In this document: one piece after another, positions 39,983 through 51,315 of the stretch
Numbering within the stretch: position 1 is the stretch's first letter
Layout: every line of letters starts with the position of its first letter
Assembly (NCBI GenBank): GCA_963728165.1
Contig: CAVSIY010000004.1
Location: 310,001-374,000 of the forward strand
Direction of reading: 5' to 3'
Source of the DNA: Hyphomicrobium_A sp963728165
GTDB taxonomy: Bacteria; Pseudomonadota; Alphaproteobacteria; Rhizobiales; Hyphomicrobiaceae
Length of the DNA stretch: 64,000 nucleotides
The notes under the pieces: generated by a model
Told to the model about the DNA's origin: nothing
The model's database searches: none
The model's input: the letters and a program-made list of their open reading frames with translations, nothing else
Program-made: the position numbers and the translations under genes

Positions 39983-41008
39983 TTTTGGGCTTTCCCCTTG
40001 CCCACCGTGGGTGGGGTGACGATGTAGTCGGCGACGGCGTTCATGCGCACGCGGTTGGGCGTCGCCGCCTTTGACAGCGCCGCAAGCGCCACAAACCAGG
40101 CCTTGGGCATGTCCGTCGGCAGGCCGATGGGAATTCCGGCAAGCTTCGGCGTCTCGAGATAGGGATGCGTCGGGCGCTCGAAGCCGGGCTCGGTGCAGGA
40201 GATGCACGGGTAGCCCGCGCGCGTGCACGAGCCGCCGCCGTTCCACAGCCGGATGTTGCAGTCGGCGTGCACCTGCGTCGCCATGCAGCCGAGGTGCTCC
40301 ATGAGGCAGCCGAGATTGGAGAGCTTCTCCGCGCTCGCCTTGTACTCGTAGTACTCGTTGCGCGGACAGCCGTGATGCACGAGGTGATCGGCATAGAGTC
40401 GCGGGCGGCCGAGCGCGTCGAGATCGCCTTGCCTGAAGGTGTCGAGCGCCAGCTGCAGCAGCGTCTCCACCACCCAATCGGGATGCACCGGGCAGCCTGA
40501 GATGTTGATCACCGGCCGTCCGGAGCCGGCCCGGAACGAAGGCCCCAGCAGTCCGCCCGGATCGGAGCCGTCATAGGCGAGGCCCGAGGCCTCGACCTCG
40601 TTGGCGCCCGCCGCCGTGATGCCGCCGAAGGCAGCGCAGGTGCCGATGGCGATGACGTCGCCGGCAAGCTCGCACAGCTCCGCGATCAGGTCCTTCATCG
40701 GCTGGCCGGTCCCGGCCTGCATGTGAAAGCGGCCGCTGCCGTTCGGACCATGGATGACGGAGCCCTCGAGACAGAGGATGTCGAGTGGAACCGCGCCCGA
40801 GCGCACCTCGTCGATGACGGCGCGATATTCTGCGCCCGGTCGCCTCGCTCAAAGACGGGTGCCACAGGAGGCGAATGCCGGCGACCTCGAGCGCGGTGAG
40901 GAAATCGGGCTGCTCGGCGCAGATGAGCGACAGCGTGCACCCGCCGCAGCCCCCCGACTGGAGCCACAGAAGCGTGCGGGCGGGAGGCCCCGAGCCGTTA
41001 GCCGTCAT
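39979..41008 (-). CDS. hupU: Sensor [NiFe] hydrogenase small subunit HupU/HoxB (one frameshift)
   Basis: The start is at 41008, overlapping the hupT stop. No Tat signal is present, so the protein is cytoplasmic, unlike HupS. The Fe-S ligand motifs are LQSGGCGGCTLSLI, IGTCAAFGGITAAG, SGCPVHPDWVVETLL and GYPCISCTEPGF. At the two extra-cysteine positions of oxygen-tolerant HupS it has glycine, as expected for a standard proximal 4Fe-4S cluster. One extra C near 40838 (GCGACCGGGCG) shifts the frame. Length about 342 residues, normal for HoxB-type subunits. Confidence 0.92.
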
Positions 41009-42384
41009 GCGCCTTCTCCTTCAGCGGCAGGCGCAGCGTGAACACCGCGCCTCCCTCCGGATGGTTCCTCGCCTCGAGCTTGCCGCCCAGATCCTCGGCG
41101 AGCCCATAGCTGACGTAGAGGCCGAGGCCGGTGCCTTCGCCGATTTTTTTCGTCGTGAAGAAGGGCTCGAAGATGCGCTCCATGGCATCGGCAGCGACGC
41201 CGGGGCCATAATCGCGCACCACCACGGCGGCAGCGTCGTCCTCGATCACGCCTGTGATCTCCAGGCGCGGCTCTTCGAGGTCGGCCATCACGTCGACGGC
41301 GTTCTGCACCAGGTTGACGATGATCTGGTGCACGGGCCCTTTGCGCCCCACGACCTCGAACGGCTCGGGCAGATCGAAGACGGTGATGGGCTTGGTGCGG
41401 CACGCTTTCACCACCCAGCTCACCGCCGTGCGCACGACGCGGGCGAGGTCGAAACTCTCTGCCGCCTCCGATTGGGTGCTGGAGAAGCGGCGCAGGTCCT
41501 GCACGATCTCGCTCACGCGCTCCGCGCCTTCGAGCGTGCCGTCGACCAGCGGCGCGATATCCGCCAGCACGCGATCGATCTTGAGCCTGGCGCGCAAGGC
41601 CTGCAAATCCTCGGCACTCTCGCCGCGATCGATCGCCTGCAGGTATTTGGTCAGACGCTCGCCGTAGCGCTTCAGCGCGTGCATGTTGCCGAACACGAAG
41701 CTGATGGGGTTGTTGAGCTCGTGCGCGACGCCGGCGACGAGGCGGCCGAGTGCTGCCATCTTCTCCGACAGAACGAGCCGCTGCTGGGCCTGGCGCAACT
41801 CGTGGTGGGCGCGATTGAGGCTCTCGTAGGCACGGCGCAGCTCGCCCACCGGCCGGCCGATGAGCACGAAGCCGACGAGCGCGCGCTTGTGGTCGTAGCG
41901 CGCCGAGCAGTTCATGGCGAGCGGCGTCGGGTTGCCGCTTCTGTCGATGAGCGCCACCTCGTGCTCGGCGATCGCGGCCTCCCTGTGCGGCTTGTCGGCA
42001 AGGCGCTCGATCAGCGGTCCGGAGTTGGCGGTAAACAGCGTGGTCAGCTGCGCGCCGATACAGTCCTGCCTCCGTGCGCCCGGTCAGGTGCTCGAGCGCG
42101 GCATTGGCCCGCTCGATGCGCCCGTTGCGGTCGCAGACGATGAGGACGTCCGTCATGGCGGCGAGCACACTGCCGATGAACTGCTGCGCCTCCTCCAGCG
42201 CCGCGTTCTTGTGCTCCAGCTCGACCTGATGGTGGACGAGATCGGCGTAGACGGCGTCCATCTTCTGGACCACCTCGATCCACGCCTCCTCGCTCACGGG
42301 ATTGAGCTCGAGCGCGCCGGCGACTCCGGCCTGCTGGATCAGGCGTCGTTCGGGCCGCATCTCGCGCTTGGCGGACTTGAGCAC
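40998..42384 (-). CDS. hupT: Sensor histidine kinase HupT/HoxJ (one frameshift)
   Basis: N-terminal region with a coiled segment (VHHQVELEHKNAALEEAQQFI) and a PAS-like domain (TDVLIVCDRNGRIERANAALE). Then come the H box GVAHELNNPISFVFGN, the N box in VQNAVDVMADL, the G1 box VRDYGPGVAADAMERIFEPFFTTK and GTGLGLYVSYGLA. One extra T near 42063 breaks the PAS region. Members of this family (HupT, HoxJ) autophosphorylate in the absence of H2 and phosphorylate the HupR/HoxA regulator. The gene lies between hoxA and hupU on the same strand, matching that signalling chain. Confidence 0.9.
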
Positions 42385-42398
42385 GGTCCTCGTCCTCG

Positions 42399-43883
<1,485 letters not shown>

Positions 43884-43887
<4 letters not shown>

Positions 43888-45589
43888 GAGGCGTTCCTCC
43901 ACCTTCGTGCGAGCCGCTTGTCCCGGTGGCGCGCTATGGTGACCGGCGTTCTCGATTTCGGGACGCGGCGGACAAAGTTGTAGCGGGCGACGTGGTAGCT
44001 GGGATCGAAGCCGTAGAAGTTCATGCGCATGCGCTGAAGCTCGTCGGCGCGATAGAGCGAGAGCGGGCGTCGCGCCTCGTCGTTGGCGCGGGCGCTGTTC
44101 TTGCGCGCAAGCCGCACTCCCCAATCGGGGTCGGCGGCAAGGGCCTCGGCGCGGGCGCGCACCGCGCCCAGAAAATCGGAGACACTCGCGCCGAAGCACA
44201 CATCCGCAAGGCCCAAGGCGACGGCCTCTGCCGATCCCATCGGCAGGCGCGCGTCCATGATGCGTTTGGCATTGTCGGCGCCGGCGTGCCGCGGCAGCAG
44301 GTAGGTCCACAACTCCGAGCCGTAGAGGTTGCCCATGTCTTTATAATGCGGCGACAGGACCACGCCCGCGCGCAGCCAGACCTCGTCGGCGGCACGCGCC
44401 AGAAACACGCCGCCCGGCGCCGGCATTGCCGGCGAGCGCCGCGATCGTGAGGTGGCTGTCGGTGCGGATGATCGTCTCGGCCAGGTCGTCAATGGCGTTG
44501 ATGTTGCGCCAGGACTCATCCGCCGGGCTTTGCGCCGCCTCGATGGCGTTCAAGTCCATGCCGTTCGACCAGAAGTCGGGGGCGCCCACGAGCACGATGA
44601 CCTTGGTCGGGCGTCGCAGCGCTTCGCGGTAGGCGGCGGCCAGGCGCTCGCACGCCTGCGTCCCCATGGCGCCGTTGAGGAAACGAAAGTGCAGGTAGCC
44701 GACCTCGCCCCGCTCCTCGTAGGCGATCTCGCGGTAGCCCTGATCGGTGTCGCGCGCGACCTCGGGCAGCCCCGCGACGGCGCAGCCCAGCACCTCTGTC
44801 GCCGGCAGCTTGAAGGGGTGAGCGCTTTCGGGATCGCGCAAGTGCCCGATCCAGACGGCGCCGTCGATCGTTGCGCGCGCCACGGCCGGCCCGCTCGTCG
44901 CCAGCAACGCACCCGGCGCACCGGTCAACCCCGGCGCGGCGTGCGCATCATGCAGATAGACGTCGCGGCCGAGAATGCGTGTCGCGCACGCCGGGCGCTC
45001 CGTCGGCGCTGGCGATCTTGCGCAGCACCACTTTGGAGTCGTCGCGCTGCCAGTCGATGGCGCGGTCCGCTTGGCGGCAGACAGACTGCCAGCTTGCGGC
45101 GATGGCCGCATCCTGCGGCAGCGGCCCTAAGCCCTGCTCGTAGCGCGCCAGCGCGTCCACAACGCAGCGCGTCGCCGCCTCCGTCACCTCGTTGCGATAA
45201 ACGCTCGACTTGGTCGCCGCCCGCATGGGGAACGCGGCGCACGCCCACACCGGCCCCGCATCCATCTCGGCAACGGCCTGCAGCACGGTCACGCCCCAGG
45301 TTGCATGACCCTTGAGGATCGCCCAATCGAGCGCCGAGGGCCCGCGGTCACCGCGAATGCCGGGATGCACCACGAGGCAGAGGTGGTTGCGCCAGACAGC
45401 CTCGGGGATCGCCCGCTTCAGGAACGGCGCAACGACGACGTCCGGCTGGAACAGCGCCACCGCCTCGAGCGTCACCGCGTCATTGATGTCGAGCTCGACC
45501 GACACCTCGTGCCCCAGCGCTTCCAGCTCCACGAAGACACGCTGCGTGAGGCTGTTGAAACTCTGGGCCAGGAGGAGCACGCGCATCAT
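43884..45589 (-). CDS. hypX: HypX/HoxX, aerobic CO-ligand synthesis (two frameshifts)
   Basis: The start is ATG 45589 or the next codon, also ATG. The N-terminal formyltransferase-like domain has LLLAQSFNSLTQRVFVEL, VVAPFLKRAIPEAVW and HPGIRGDRGPSALDW. The C-terminal crotonase/enoyl-CoA-hydratase domain has VIVLVGAPDFWSNGMDLNAIE, IAALAGNAGAGGVFLARAADEVW, NLYGSELWTYLLPRH and GLADVCFG. HypX converts formyl-CoA to CO for the active-site iron and is found mainly in aerobic hydrogen oxidisers. Two extra bases (near 45010 and 44418) break the frame. About 567 residues after repair. Confidence 0.92.
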
Positions 45590-45593
45590 CACA

Positions 45594-46641
45594 CTAGCAG
45601 ATCCTCGGTAATTGCTCGCCGGCGAGCCAGTCGACGATACGGCTGCCGCCGAACTCGGTCTCCATCTGCACGAAGGCATTGGCGTCGGCGACCACCTCGC
45701 CGATGATCTGGGCATCGGTTGCGAGCGGGTGCGCGCGCATGACGGCGAGCAGGCGCTCGGCATCCTCTGCGGCGCAGATCGCAACGAGCTTGCCTTCGTT
45801 CGCCACATAGAGGGGATCGAGGCCCAGAAGCTCACACGCCGCGTGCACCTCGGGCTTCAGCGGGATCGCCGGCTCACGGATACGCATGCCGACGCGCGAC
45901 TGTTGCGCGAGCTCGTTCAGGGTCGTCGCCAAGCCCGCCGCGCGTGGGATCGCGCAGACAATGGATCTGCGGCACCGCCGCAACCATGTCGGCGACGAGC
46001 CCGTGCAGTGCCGCCGTGTCGGAGCAAATCTCGGTCTCGAACTCGAGGTTGGCGCGCTTCGACAGGATGGCGACACCGTGGTCGCCGATCGTGCCTGAGC
46101 AGATGATGGCGTCCCCCGGCCGCGCGCGGTCGCCGGAGATGTCGACGCCGTCCGGCACCACGCCGATGCCGGTCGTCGTAATGAAGATGCCGTCGCCCTT
46201 GCCCTTCTCCACGACCTTGGTGTCGCCGGTGACGATGGCGACGCCCGCCTCGTGCGCGGCCGCCGCCATGCTCATGACGATGCGCTCCAGATCGGCGAGC
46301 GGGAACCCTTCCTCGAGGATGAACCCGGCCGAAAGATAAAGCGGGCGCGCCCCCGACATGGCGACGTCGTTCAAGGTGCCGTGCACGGAGAGGCAGCCGA
46401 TGTCGCCGCCGGGAAAGAAGAGAGGCGAGATCACGTGCCCGTCGGTGCTCATGACGAGGCGGCCCGCCGCCACGTCAAAGGCCGCCTGGTCGTTGCCTTG
46501 CGCCAGCATCGGATTGTCGAAGTGCCGCACGAACAGCTCGGACACGAGCTGCGCCATGGCGCGCCCGCCCGAGCCGTGCGTCATGTCGACGGCGCCTTGG
46601 CGCACATCGAGGCGGGAGGAGAAGCGCGCGATCATGGTCAT
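45594..46641 (-). CDS. hypE: Carbamoyl dehydratase HypE (one frameshift)
   Basis: The start is ATG 46641, overlapping the hypD stop as ATGA. MTHGSGGRAMAQLVSELF, PGGDIGCLSVHGTLNDVAMSGA, TGDTKVVEKGKGDGIFI, and SGTIGDHGVAILSKRANLEFE are PurM/HypE motifs. The protein ends in LPRIC, whose terminal cysteine is carbamoylated by HypF and dehydrated to a thiocyanate. One extra T near 45932 (GGGCTTGGCG) breaks the frame after DPTRGGL. It delivers cyanide to the HypC-HypD-Fe complex. Confidence 0.94.
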
Positions 46642-47798
46642 TCCGCAGCCTCCTTCTGTGCCGGCACCGTCGGGGTGCCCGGCCTGAAGCGGCCGTAGCT
46701 CCAATAGGCGGCGCACGCGCCTTCCGACGACACCATGCACGAGCCGATGGGGTTCTCCGGCGTGCACACGGTGCCGAACAGCTTGCAGTCGGTCGGCTTC
46801 TTGGCCCCGCGCAGGATCGAGGGGCACTCGCAGCTCTTGGCATCGCGCACTTTGCGCGTCTCGATTGAGAACCGCTTCTCCGCGTCGAACGCCGCGTAGG
46901 CATCCTTGATGCGCAGCGCGCTGTAGGGCACCTCGCCCAGCCCCCGCCACTCGAAGCTCGACCGCAGCTCGAACACCTCGGCGACGAGCGCCTGCGCCTT
47001 CAAGTTGCCGTCGCGCGTGACGACGCGCACGTACTCGTTCTCGACCTCGTGGCGCCCCTCGTTCAGCTGGCGGATCGCCATCAGCATCGCCTGCATGACG
47101 TCCAAGGGCTCGAAGCCGGCGATCACCACCGGGCGCTGGAACTCCTCGGCGAAATATTCATACGGCCGCGAGCCGATGATGGAGGAGACGTGCGAGGGGC
47201 CCAGGAAGCCGTCGATCGACACGGTGCCGAGCTCGCGCACGTCGGGGCTCTGCAGGATGTGCTGGATGGCAGCCGGCGTCAGCACGTGGTTGCAGAAGAC
47301 GGAGAAGTTGGTCAGCCCCTGCGCGTGAGCATCGCGGATCGCCACCGCGGTCGGCGGCGTCGTCGTCTCGAAGCCGATGGCGAAGAACACGACCTCGCGG
47401 TCGGGCGTCTCGCGCGCGATCTTCATGGCGTCGCGGATCGAGTAGACCATGCGGATATCGGCGCCGGCCGCCTTGGCCTTGATCAGGCTTTTGCGCTCCG
47501 ACGCCGGCACGCGCATCATGTCGCCATAGCTGCACACAATGGCGCCGTGGCGCTCGGCAAGCTCGATGGCGTTGTCGATGCGCCCGATGGGGAGCACGCA
47601 CACGGGGCAGCCGGGCCCGTGCACGAAGCGCACGTTGCCCGGCATCAGGTCCTGCACGCCGTAGCGGAAGATCGCGTGCGTGTGGCCGCCGCAGAACTCC
47701 ATGATGTGGTAGGTCCGCGTTGCATCGGCCTCGCGCGCGATGGTCGCTGCCAGGCGCCTGGCCAGCTCGCCGTTGCGGAACTCGTCGACGTACTTCAT
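46638..47798 (-). CDS. hypD: Hydrogenase Fe(CN)2CO scaffold protein HypD
   Basis: An intact protein of 386 residues. The conserved cysteine motifs are EFCGGHTHAIFRYG (about residue 36), VHGPGCPVCVLPIGRID (about 64), and the 4Fe-4S region CECPSILRGAKKPTDCKLFGTVCTP. IGFETTTPPTAVAIRDA and GFLGPSHVSSIIGSRPYEY are typical. With HypC it assembles the iron cyanide/carbonyl unit. Its start overlaps the hypC stop by four bases. Confidence 0.97.
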   Translation of the reverse strand: MKYVDEFRNGELARRLAATIAREADATRTYHIMEFCGGHTHAIFRYGVQDLMPGNVRFVHGPGCPVCVLPIGRIDNAIELAERHGAIVCSYGDMMRVPASERKSLIKAKAAGADIRMVYSIRDAMKIARETPDREVVFFAIGFETTTPPTAVAIRDAHAQGLTNFSVFCNHVLTPAAIQHILQSPDVRELGTVSIDGFLGPSHVSSIIGSRPYEYFAEEFQRPVVIAGFEPLDVMQAMLMAIRQLNEGRHEVENEYVRVVTRDGNLKAQALVAEVFELRSSFEWRGLGEVPYSALRIKDAYAAFDAEKRFSIETRKVRDAKSCECPSILRGAKKPTDCKLFGTVCTPENPIGSCMVSSEGACAAYWSYGRFRPGTPTVPAQKEAAE

Positions 47799-48037
47799 GC
47801 GCCGATCTCCTCCAGCGGGTCCTCGCCGGCTTCCTCGATCATCCGAAGCGTGCGCTCGGCCTCCTGCGGCGACACCTTGTGCAGCGCAAAGCCCACATGC
47901 ACGAGCACGTAGTCGCCGACGACGAGGTCATCGAGCAGCGCCACCGAGATCTCCTTCTTGATGCCGCCCAAGGCCACGACGGCCGTCTCCTTGTCGGCAT
48001 CGATCGACACGACTTCGGCGGGAAGCGCGAGGCACAT
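47795..48037 (-). CDS. hypC: Hydrogenase maturation chaperone HypC
   Basis: An intact 80-residue protein starting MCLALPAEVVSI. The N-terminal Met-Cys is the iron- and precursor-binding motif of HypC. GDYVLVHVGFALHKVSPQEAERTLRMIEE is the conserved C-terminal helix. It shuttles the Fe(CN)2CO group from HypD to the large-subunit precursor. A second member of the family, HupF, lies at 52631. Confidence 0.96.
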   Translation of the reverse strand: MCLALPAEVVSIDADKETAVVALGGIKKEISVALLDDLVVGDYVLVHVGFALHKVSPQEAERTLRMIEEAGEDPLEEIGA

Positions 48038-48040
48038 GGG

Positions 48041-49004
48041 TCAGGCTCCCTGGTTGGCGTCGCTTGCGTGCACGTCCTCGCGGCCCGTGAGCGCCATGGC
48101 GCGGGCGGCGCGGATCCACTGCGCCCACGCCTCGAGCCCCTCGCCGGTCTTGGCCGACACCTGCAGCACCTTGATGCCGGGGTTGACCTTGCGGGCGTTG
48201 GCGATCGTCTGCGCCACGTCGAAGTCGACATGCGGCAACAGATCGGTCTTGGCCAGGATCATGAGATCGGCGGCGTGGAACATGTCGGGATACTTCAAGG
48301 GCTTGTCCTCGCCCTCGGTCACCGACAGGATCACCACCTTGTGCGCCTCGCCGAGATCGAAGGCGGCGGGGCACACGAGGTTGCCGACGTTCTCGATGAA
48401 GAGCACGCCGTCGTCGGCCGGCGCGCAGATGCTCGAGCGCGTGACCGATCATATGGCCGTCGAGGTGGCAGCCCTTGCCGGTGTTGACCTGGATGGCGGA
48501 GACGCCCGTTGCGCGGATGCGGGCGGCATCGTTGGAGGTCTGCTGGTCGCCTTCGATGACGGCGATCGGCAGCTCGGACTTCAGGTGCTCGATCGTCTTG
48601 ACCAGAAGCGTCGTCTTGCCCGACCCCGGGCTCGACACGAGGTTCAGCGCCAGGACACCGTGGGCGTTGAAGAAGGCGCGGTTGGCGGCAGCGTAGGCGT
48701 TGTTTTTGGCTAAGATGTCCTGCTCGATCGAGACCATGCGCGCCTGGCTCATGCCGGGCGCATGCGCCCGCGCCGGCCCCGTCCCATAATCGATCACGCC
48801 GTCGCCGTGGTGATGATGATCGTCATGATGGTGATGGCCGTGCCCGTCACCATGATCATGAGCATGGCCATGCTCGTGGTCGTGAGCATGCGCATGCGTG
48901 GTGCCGTCCGCATGCGTATGCGCATGGGAATGCGCATGCCCCTGACCGGCCCCCGTCTTCTCGATGCGCGTCTCGCCCGCACCGCAACCGCATACCGAGC
49001 ACAT
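48041..49004 (-). CDS. hypB: Nickel-binding GTPase HypB with His-rich region (one frameshift)
   Basis: The start is ATG 49004, sharing one base with the hypA stop. The N-terminus MCSVCGCG holds the high-affinity CxxCxC nickel site. Next is a roughly 45-residue His/Asp/Gly-rich tract (HAHAHDHEHGHAHDHGDG and a following HHHHDDHHHH run), then the GTPase domain with VSSPGSGKTTLL, VIEGDQQTSNDA, IENVGNLVCPA and LAKTDLLPHV. One extra base near 48425 breaks the frame before FIENVGNL. The His tract should store nickel, as in rhizobial HypB. It inserts nickel together with HypA. Confidence 0.95.
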
Positions 49005-49345
49005 CAGTCGACCTCCAGATCCTTGATCCTCATCTCCTCGCCGGCCGTCACCTGCAATTGATGGCTTCCGCAGGCCGGGCATGCATCATAGCGCTCAACG
49101 ATGGGAACGGCACGCTCGCAGGGAAGGCACCAGGCCTCAGCCTGCGTCTCGATGATCTCGAGCTCGGCATCCTGCGCCAGCGTCCCCTTGGTGACGACGT
49201 CGAAGGTGAAGCGCAGCGCCTCCTTCTCGATGCCGGCAAAGGGACCGATCTCGAGGCGCACCTTCTTCACGCGCGAATAGTTCTGCCGGCGCCCCTCGTC
49301 CTCGAGGATGCCCAAGATGCTTTCGGAGATGGCCATCTCGTGCAT
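49004..49345 (-). CDS. hypA: Hydrogenase nickel incorporation protein HypA
   Basis: An intact 113-residue protein. MHEMAISESILGILEDE begins with the Met-His-Glu nickel site. The zinc domain is built by CLPC and CPAC (around residues 73 and 90). It partners HypB in nickel delivery to HupL and HupV. It overlaps hupK and hypB by one base on either side (TGATG), so the whole block is translationally coupled. Confidence 0.97.
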   Translation of the reverse strand: MHEMAISESILGILEDEGRRQNYSRVKKVRLEIGPFAGIEKEALRFTFDVVTKGTLAQDAELEIIETQAEAWCLPCERAVPIVERYDACPACGSHQLQVTAGEEMRIKDLEVD

Positions 49346-50538
49346 CAGTGCACCTTGAGCTCATAGCCCACGCAAGGGTCGATCGACGTGACGAAAAGAT
49401 CGGCGAGCTCGCGCACGTCGCGCGCGCGGCCGGCGATGTCGGCGAGGCCGCAGGCGGCAGCGCCTTTCCCATGAAAATTCCACTCCATCGGCGCCAGGAT
49501 CGCGTAGCGGCGCACGACGTCGTCCTCGATCTCGACGCCGTGCACGAGGCGGCCGCGCGCGGCCTCGACCTGGGCGAGCCCGCGGCCGGACGTCGCCTTC
49601 GGTCGGTCCTGTGCGCCGCCGTTCGCGGCATTGCGCTTGGGGGCCTGCGCGAACTTTTCCGCAAGATCCTTCATCACCAGCGGCAACTCGCCGATCTCGA
49701 CCAGCCGCGCCGCGATGCGCGTCAACAACCCGCTGCCATGCAGGCGCTCAAGGTCGCGCACAAGCGGGCTCTCGGCCTGACGCGACAGCGCGCTCGTCTC
49801 CTGCGGCCGGCCGTTCCATGTCGGCGCCGCCACGAACGCCTCGTTGTCCGCGCCCAGAAGCAGTTTAAGAAGATCATCCTCGTCGAGATCGGGCAGGAAG
49901 TTCGTGTCGGCCCGACCGGCATCGGCCCAGTCGCGATCGAGCACGTGCCTGACGAGCCGCTGCGCCGGCGTCCTTGCCGCTTCGCCCCAAATCGCGAGGC
50001 TCACCGAAGCCCGGCGTGCGCGCCAGGCCTCGATCGGCTCGCCGACGACGAGCTCCTCGACCAGGCCGACCATCTCCTGCATTGGGGCGGTCAGTCTTGC
50101 AGAATCGCACCGCGCGCGCCCGCCGATGGCGAGAGCCGTCGAGTCTGGATCGAGCAGGCGCCGGATGCGCATGCACAGACGCATCGCGCGAAGCACGTCG
50201 TCGGTCAGGGGCTCGTTTCCGAGAAAGCGCGGCCAGTCCATGATGGCGCGGACGAGATGCTCGCGCAAAGCCTCGACGCCGACCAGTAGCAAGCGAACGC
50301 ATTGCGTCTCCGGGTCCGCCTCGATTGCAAGCGCGCGCTCGCAGGCCTGGGCCGAGGCGGCGCCTTGCGCCGATCCGCACACGTTGAACAGGACCGGGAG
50401 CGTGCGCACCGCTTCCTCGGCGCTTCTGCCGATGAACGCGCGCACTAATCCGAGAGGGCGGCTCGAAGCGATCAAGGCGCGCCCGCTGCCGTCGGCGGCA
50501 CGATCGAGATCAATGGTGAGCCTGCCCTCGATCGACAT
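49345..50538 (-). CDS. hupK: Hydrogenase assembly protein HupK
   Basis: An intact protein of 397 residues from ATG 50538. It is a degenerate large-subunit homologue: EWNFHGKGAAACGLADI and the C-terminal SIDPCVGYELKVH mirror HupL. The CxxC nickel ligands are incomplete (a single Cys in DPCVGYE, none at the N-terminal site). HupK/HoxV is thought to act as a scaffold for the Fe(CN)2CO group during maturation. It sits between hupJ and hypA. Confidence 0.9.
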   Translation of the reverse strand: MSIEGRLTIDLDRAADGSGRALIASSRPLGLVRAFIGRSAEEAVRTLPVLFNVCGSAQGAASAQACERALAIEADPETQCVRLLLVGVEALREHLVRAIMDWPRFLGNEPLTDDVLRAMRLCMRIRRLLDPDSTALAIGGRARCDSARLTAPMQEMVGLVEELVVGEPIEAWRARRASVSLAIWGEAARTPAQRLVRHVLDRDWADAGRADTNFLPDLDEDDLLKLLLGADNEAFVAAPTWNGRPQETSALSRQAESPLVRDLERLHGSGLLTRIAARLVEIGELPLVMKDLAEKFAQAPKRNAANGGAQDRPKATSGRGLAQVEAARGRLVHGVEIEDDVVRRYAILAPMEWNFHGKGAAACGLADIAGRARDVRELADLFVTSIDPCVGYELKVH

Positions 50539-51089
50539 CACACGGGGCCCTTCTCCGCTGCTGCGATCTTGCCGGTCAGCAGGCCGCGCCGCGAGACGCC
50601 GGACGCTGGCGCGGCGGCGTCTGCTGCGTCGGCCTCGACCGCTCTATCGTTGTTGGCGCGGGTCTCGTCGAGGCTCGCATCGAACAGCGCCTCGAGCGCC
50701 GCCCGCCCCGCGATGCGCGCCGCCTCCTGGTCCTCGAACTCCAGGACCGGCGAGAACAGAGAGCACATCTGATAGCGTCCGATGCCAGTCTCCTCACCCA
50801 CCAGGAAGTCGAAGCGGCCGGCGGGAAAACGGTGCGGAACGCTAGCGCCGAGCCCGAGGCTCTGCCAGGCCTGCGCCTGCTCCGCCGTTGCCGGAAGCAG
50901 CATCAGGTTGATGAACCACGGCGTGACCAGCACGCAGAGCCAGTGGCCGTCGCAATCGCGCGTGTCGATGACCTCGACCTCGAGGCGCGGGTTGAGAATG
51001 GGCACGCCCTCCATGCGCTCGGCCTGGATCTTGGCAAAGACCGCCGCGAGCCGCTCCGCGATCTTAGTGCTCTCATGCGCTTCGGGCAT
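50538..51089 (-). CDS. hupJ: Hydrogenase assembly chaperone HupJ (HybE family)
   Basis: An intact ORF of about 183 residues. ATG 51089 is preferred; two upstream ATG codons in frame are possible. PILNPRLEVEVIDTRDCDGHWLCVLVTPWFINLMLLP, GRFDFLVGEETGIGRYQMCSLFSPVLEF and AARIAGRAALEALFD are the HybE/HupJ family core. It assists maturation of the small or large subunit in the uptake hydrogenase system. It overlaps hupI by 17 bases. Confidence 0.9.
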   Translation of the reverse strand: MPEAHESTKIAERLAAVFAKIQAERMEGVPILNPRLEVEVIDTRDCDGHWLCVLVTPWFINLMLLPATAEQAQAWQSLGLGASVPHRFPAGRFDFLVGEETGIGRYQMCSLFSPVLEFEDQEAARIAGRAALEALFDASLDETRANNDRAVEADAADAAAPASGVSRRGLLTGKIAAAEKGPV

Positions 51090-51315
51090 CGCCATCCCCA
51101 TCGAGAACCATGAAGCCGGACTTGGCCCCGTCGCAGTTGGGGCAGGTCCAGTGGTCGGGTAGCTGCGAGAAGGGCGTGCCCGCCGGGACTTGCCAGTAGT
51201 CGTCGCCGACGCCCGGGTCATAGACGTACCAGCAGATTTTGCACTCCAGACGACTTTGATCGGTAATCTTCGTCGTATCGCCGCCGAAGGAGCCGGCAAA
51301 GAAGCTCTCGTTCAC
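51073..51315 (-). CDS. hupI: Rubredoxin-like protein HupI
   Basis: A protein of 80 residues from GTG 51315, overlapping the hupH stop as GTGA. Two CxxC knuckles, CKIC (about 25-28) and CPNC (about 58-61), bind the single iron, with the usual YDPGVGDDYWQVPAGTPFSQLPDHWTCP spacing. HupI proteins are required for mature HupS under aerobic conditions. Intact. Confidence 0.94.
   Translation of the reverse strand: MNESFFAGSFGGDTTKITDQSRLECKICWYVYDPGVGDDYWQVPAGTPFSQLPDHWTCPNCDGAKSGFMVLDGDGDARSA

Noticed and set aside
37403..40477. A 1,024-codon frame that joins the large sensor hydrogenase to HypF as if fused
   Set aside because: The middle 150 codons are not protein-like. The true hupV C-terminus (DPCMVCTVH) and stop lie in another frame, followed by a ribosome binding site and the hypF start. 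The apparent fusion is a frameshift artefact.
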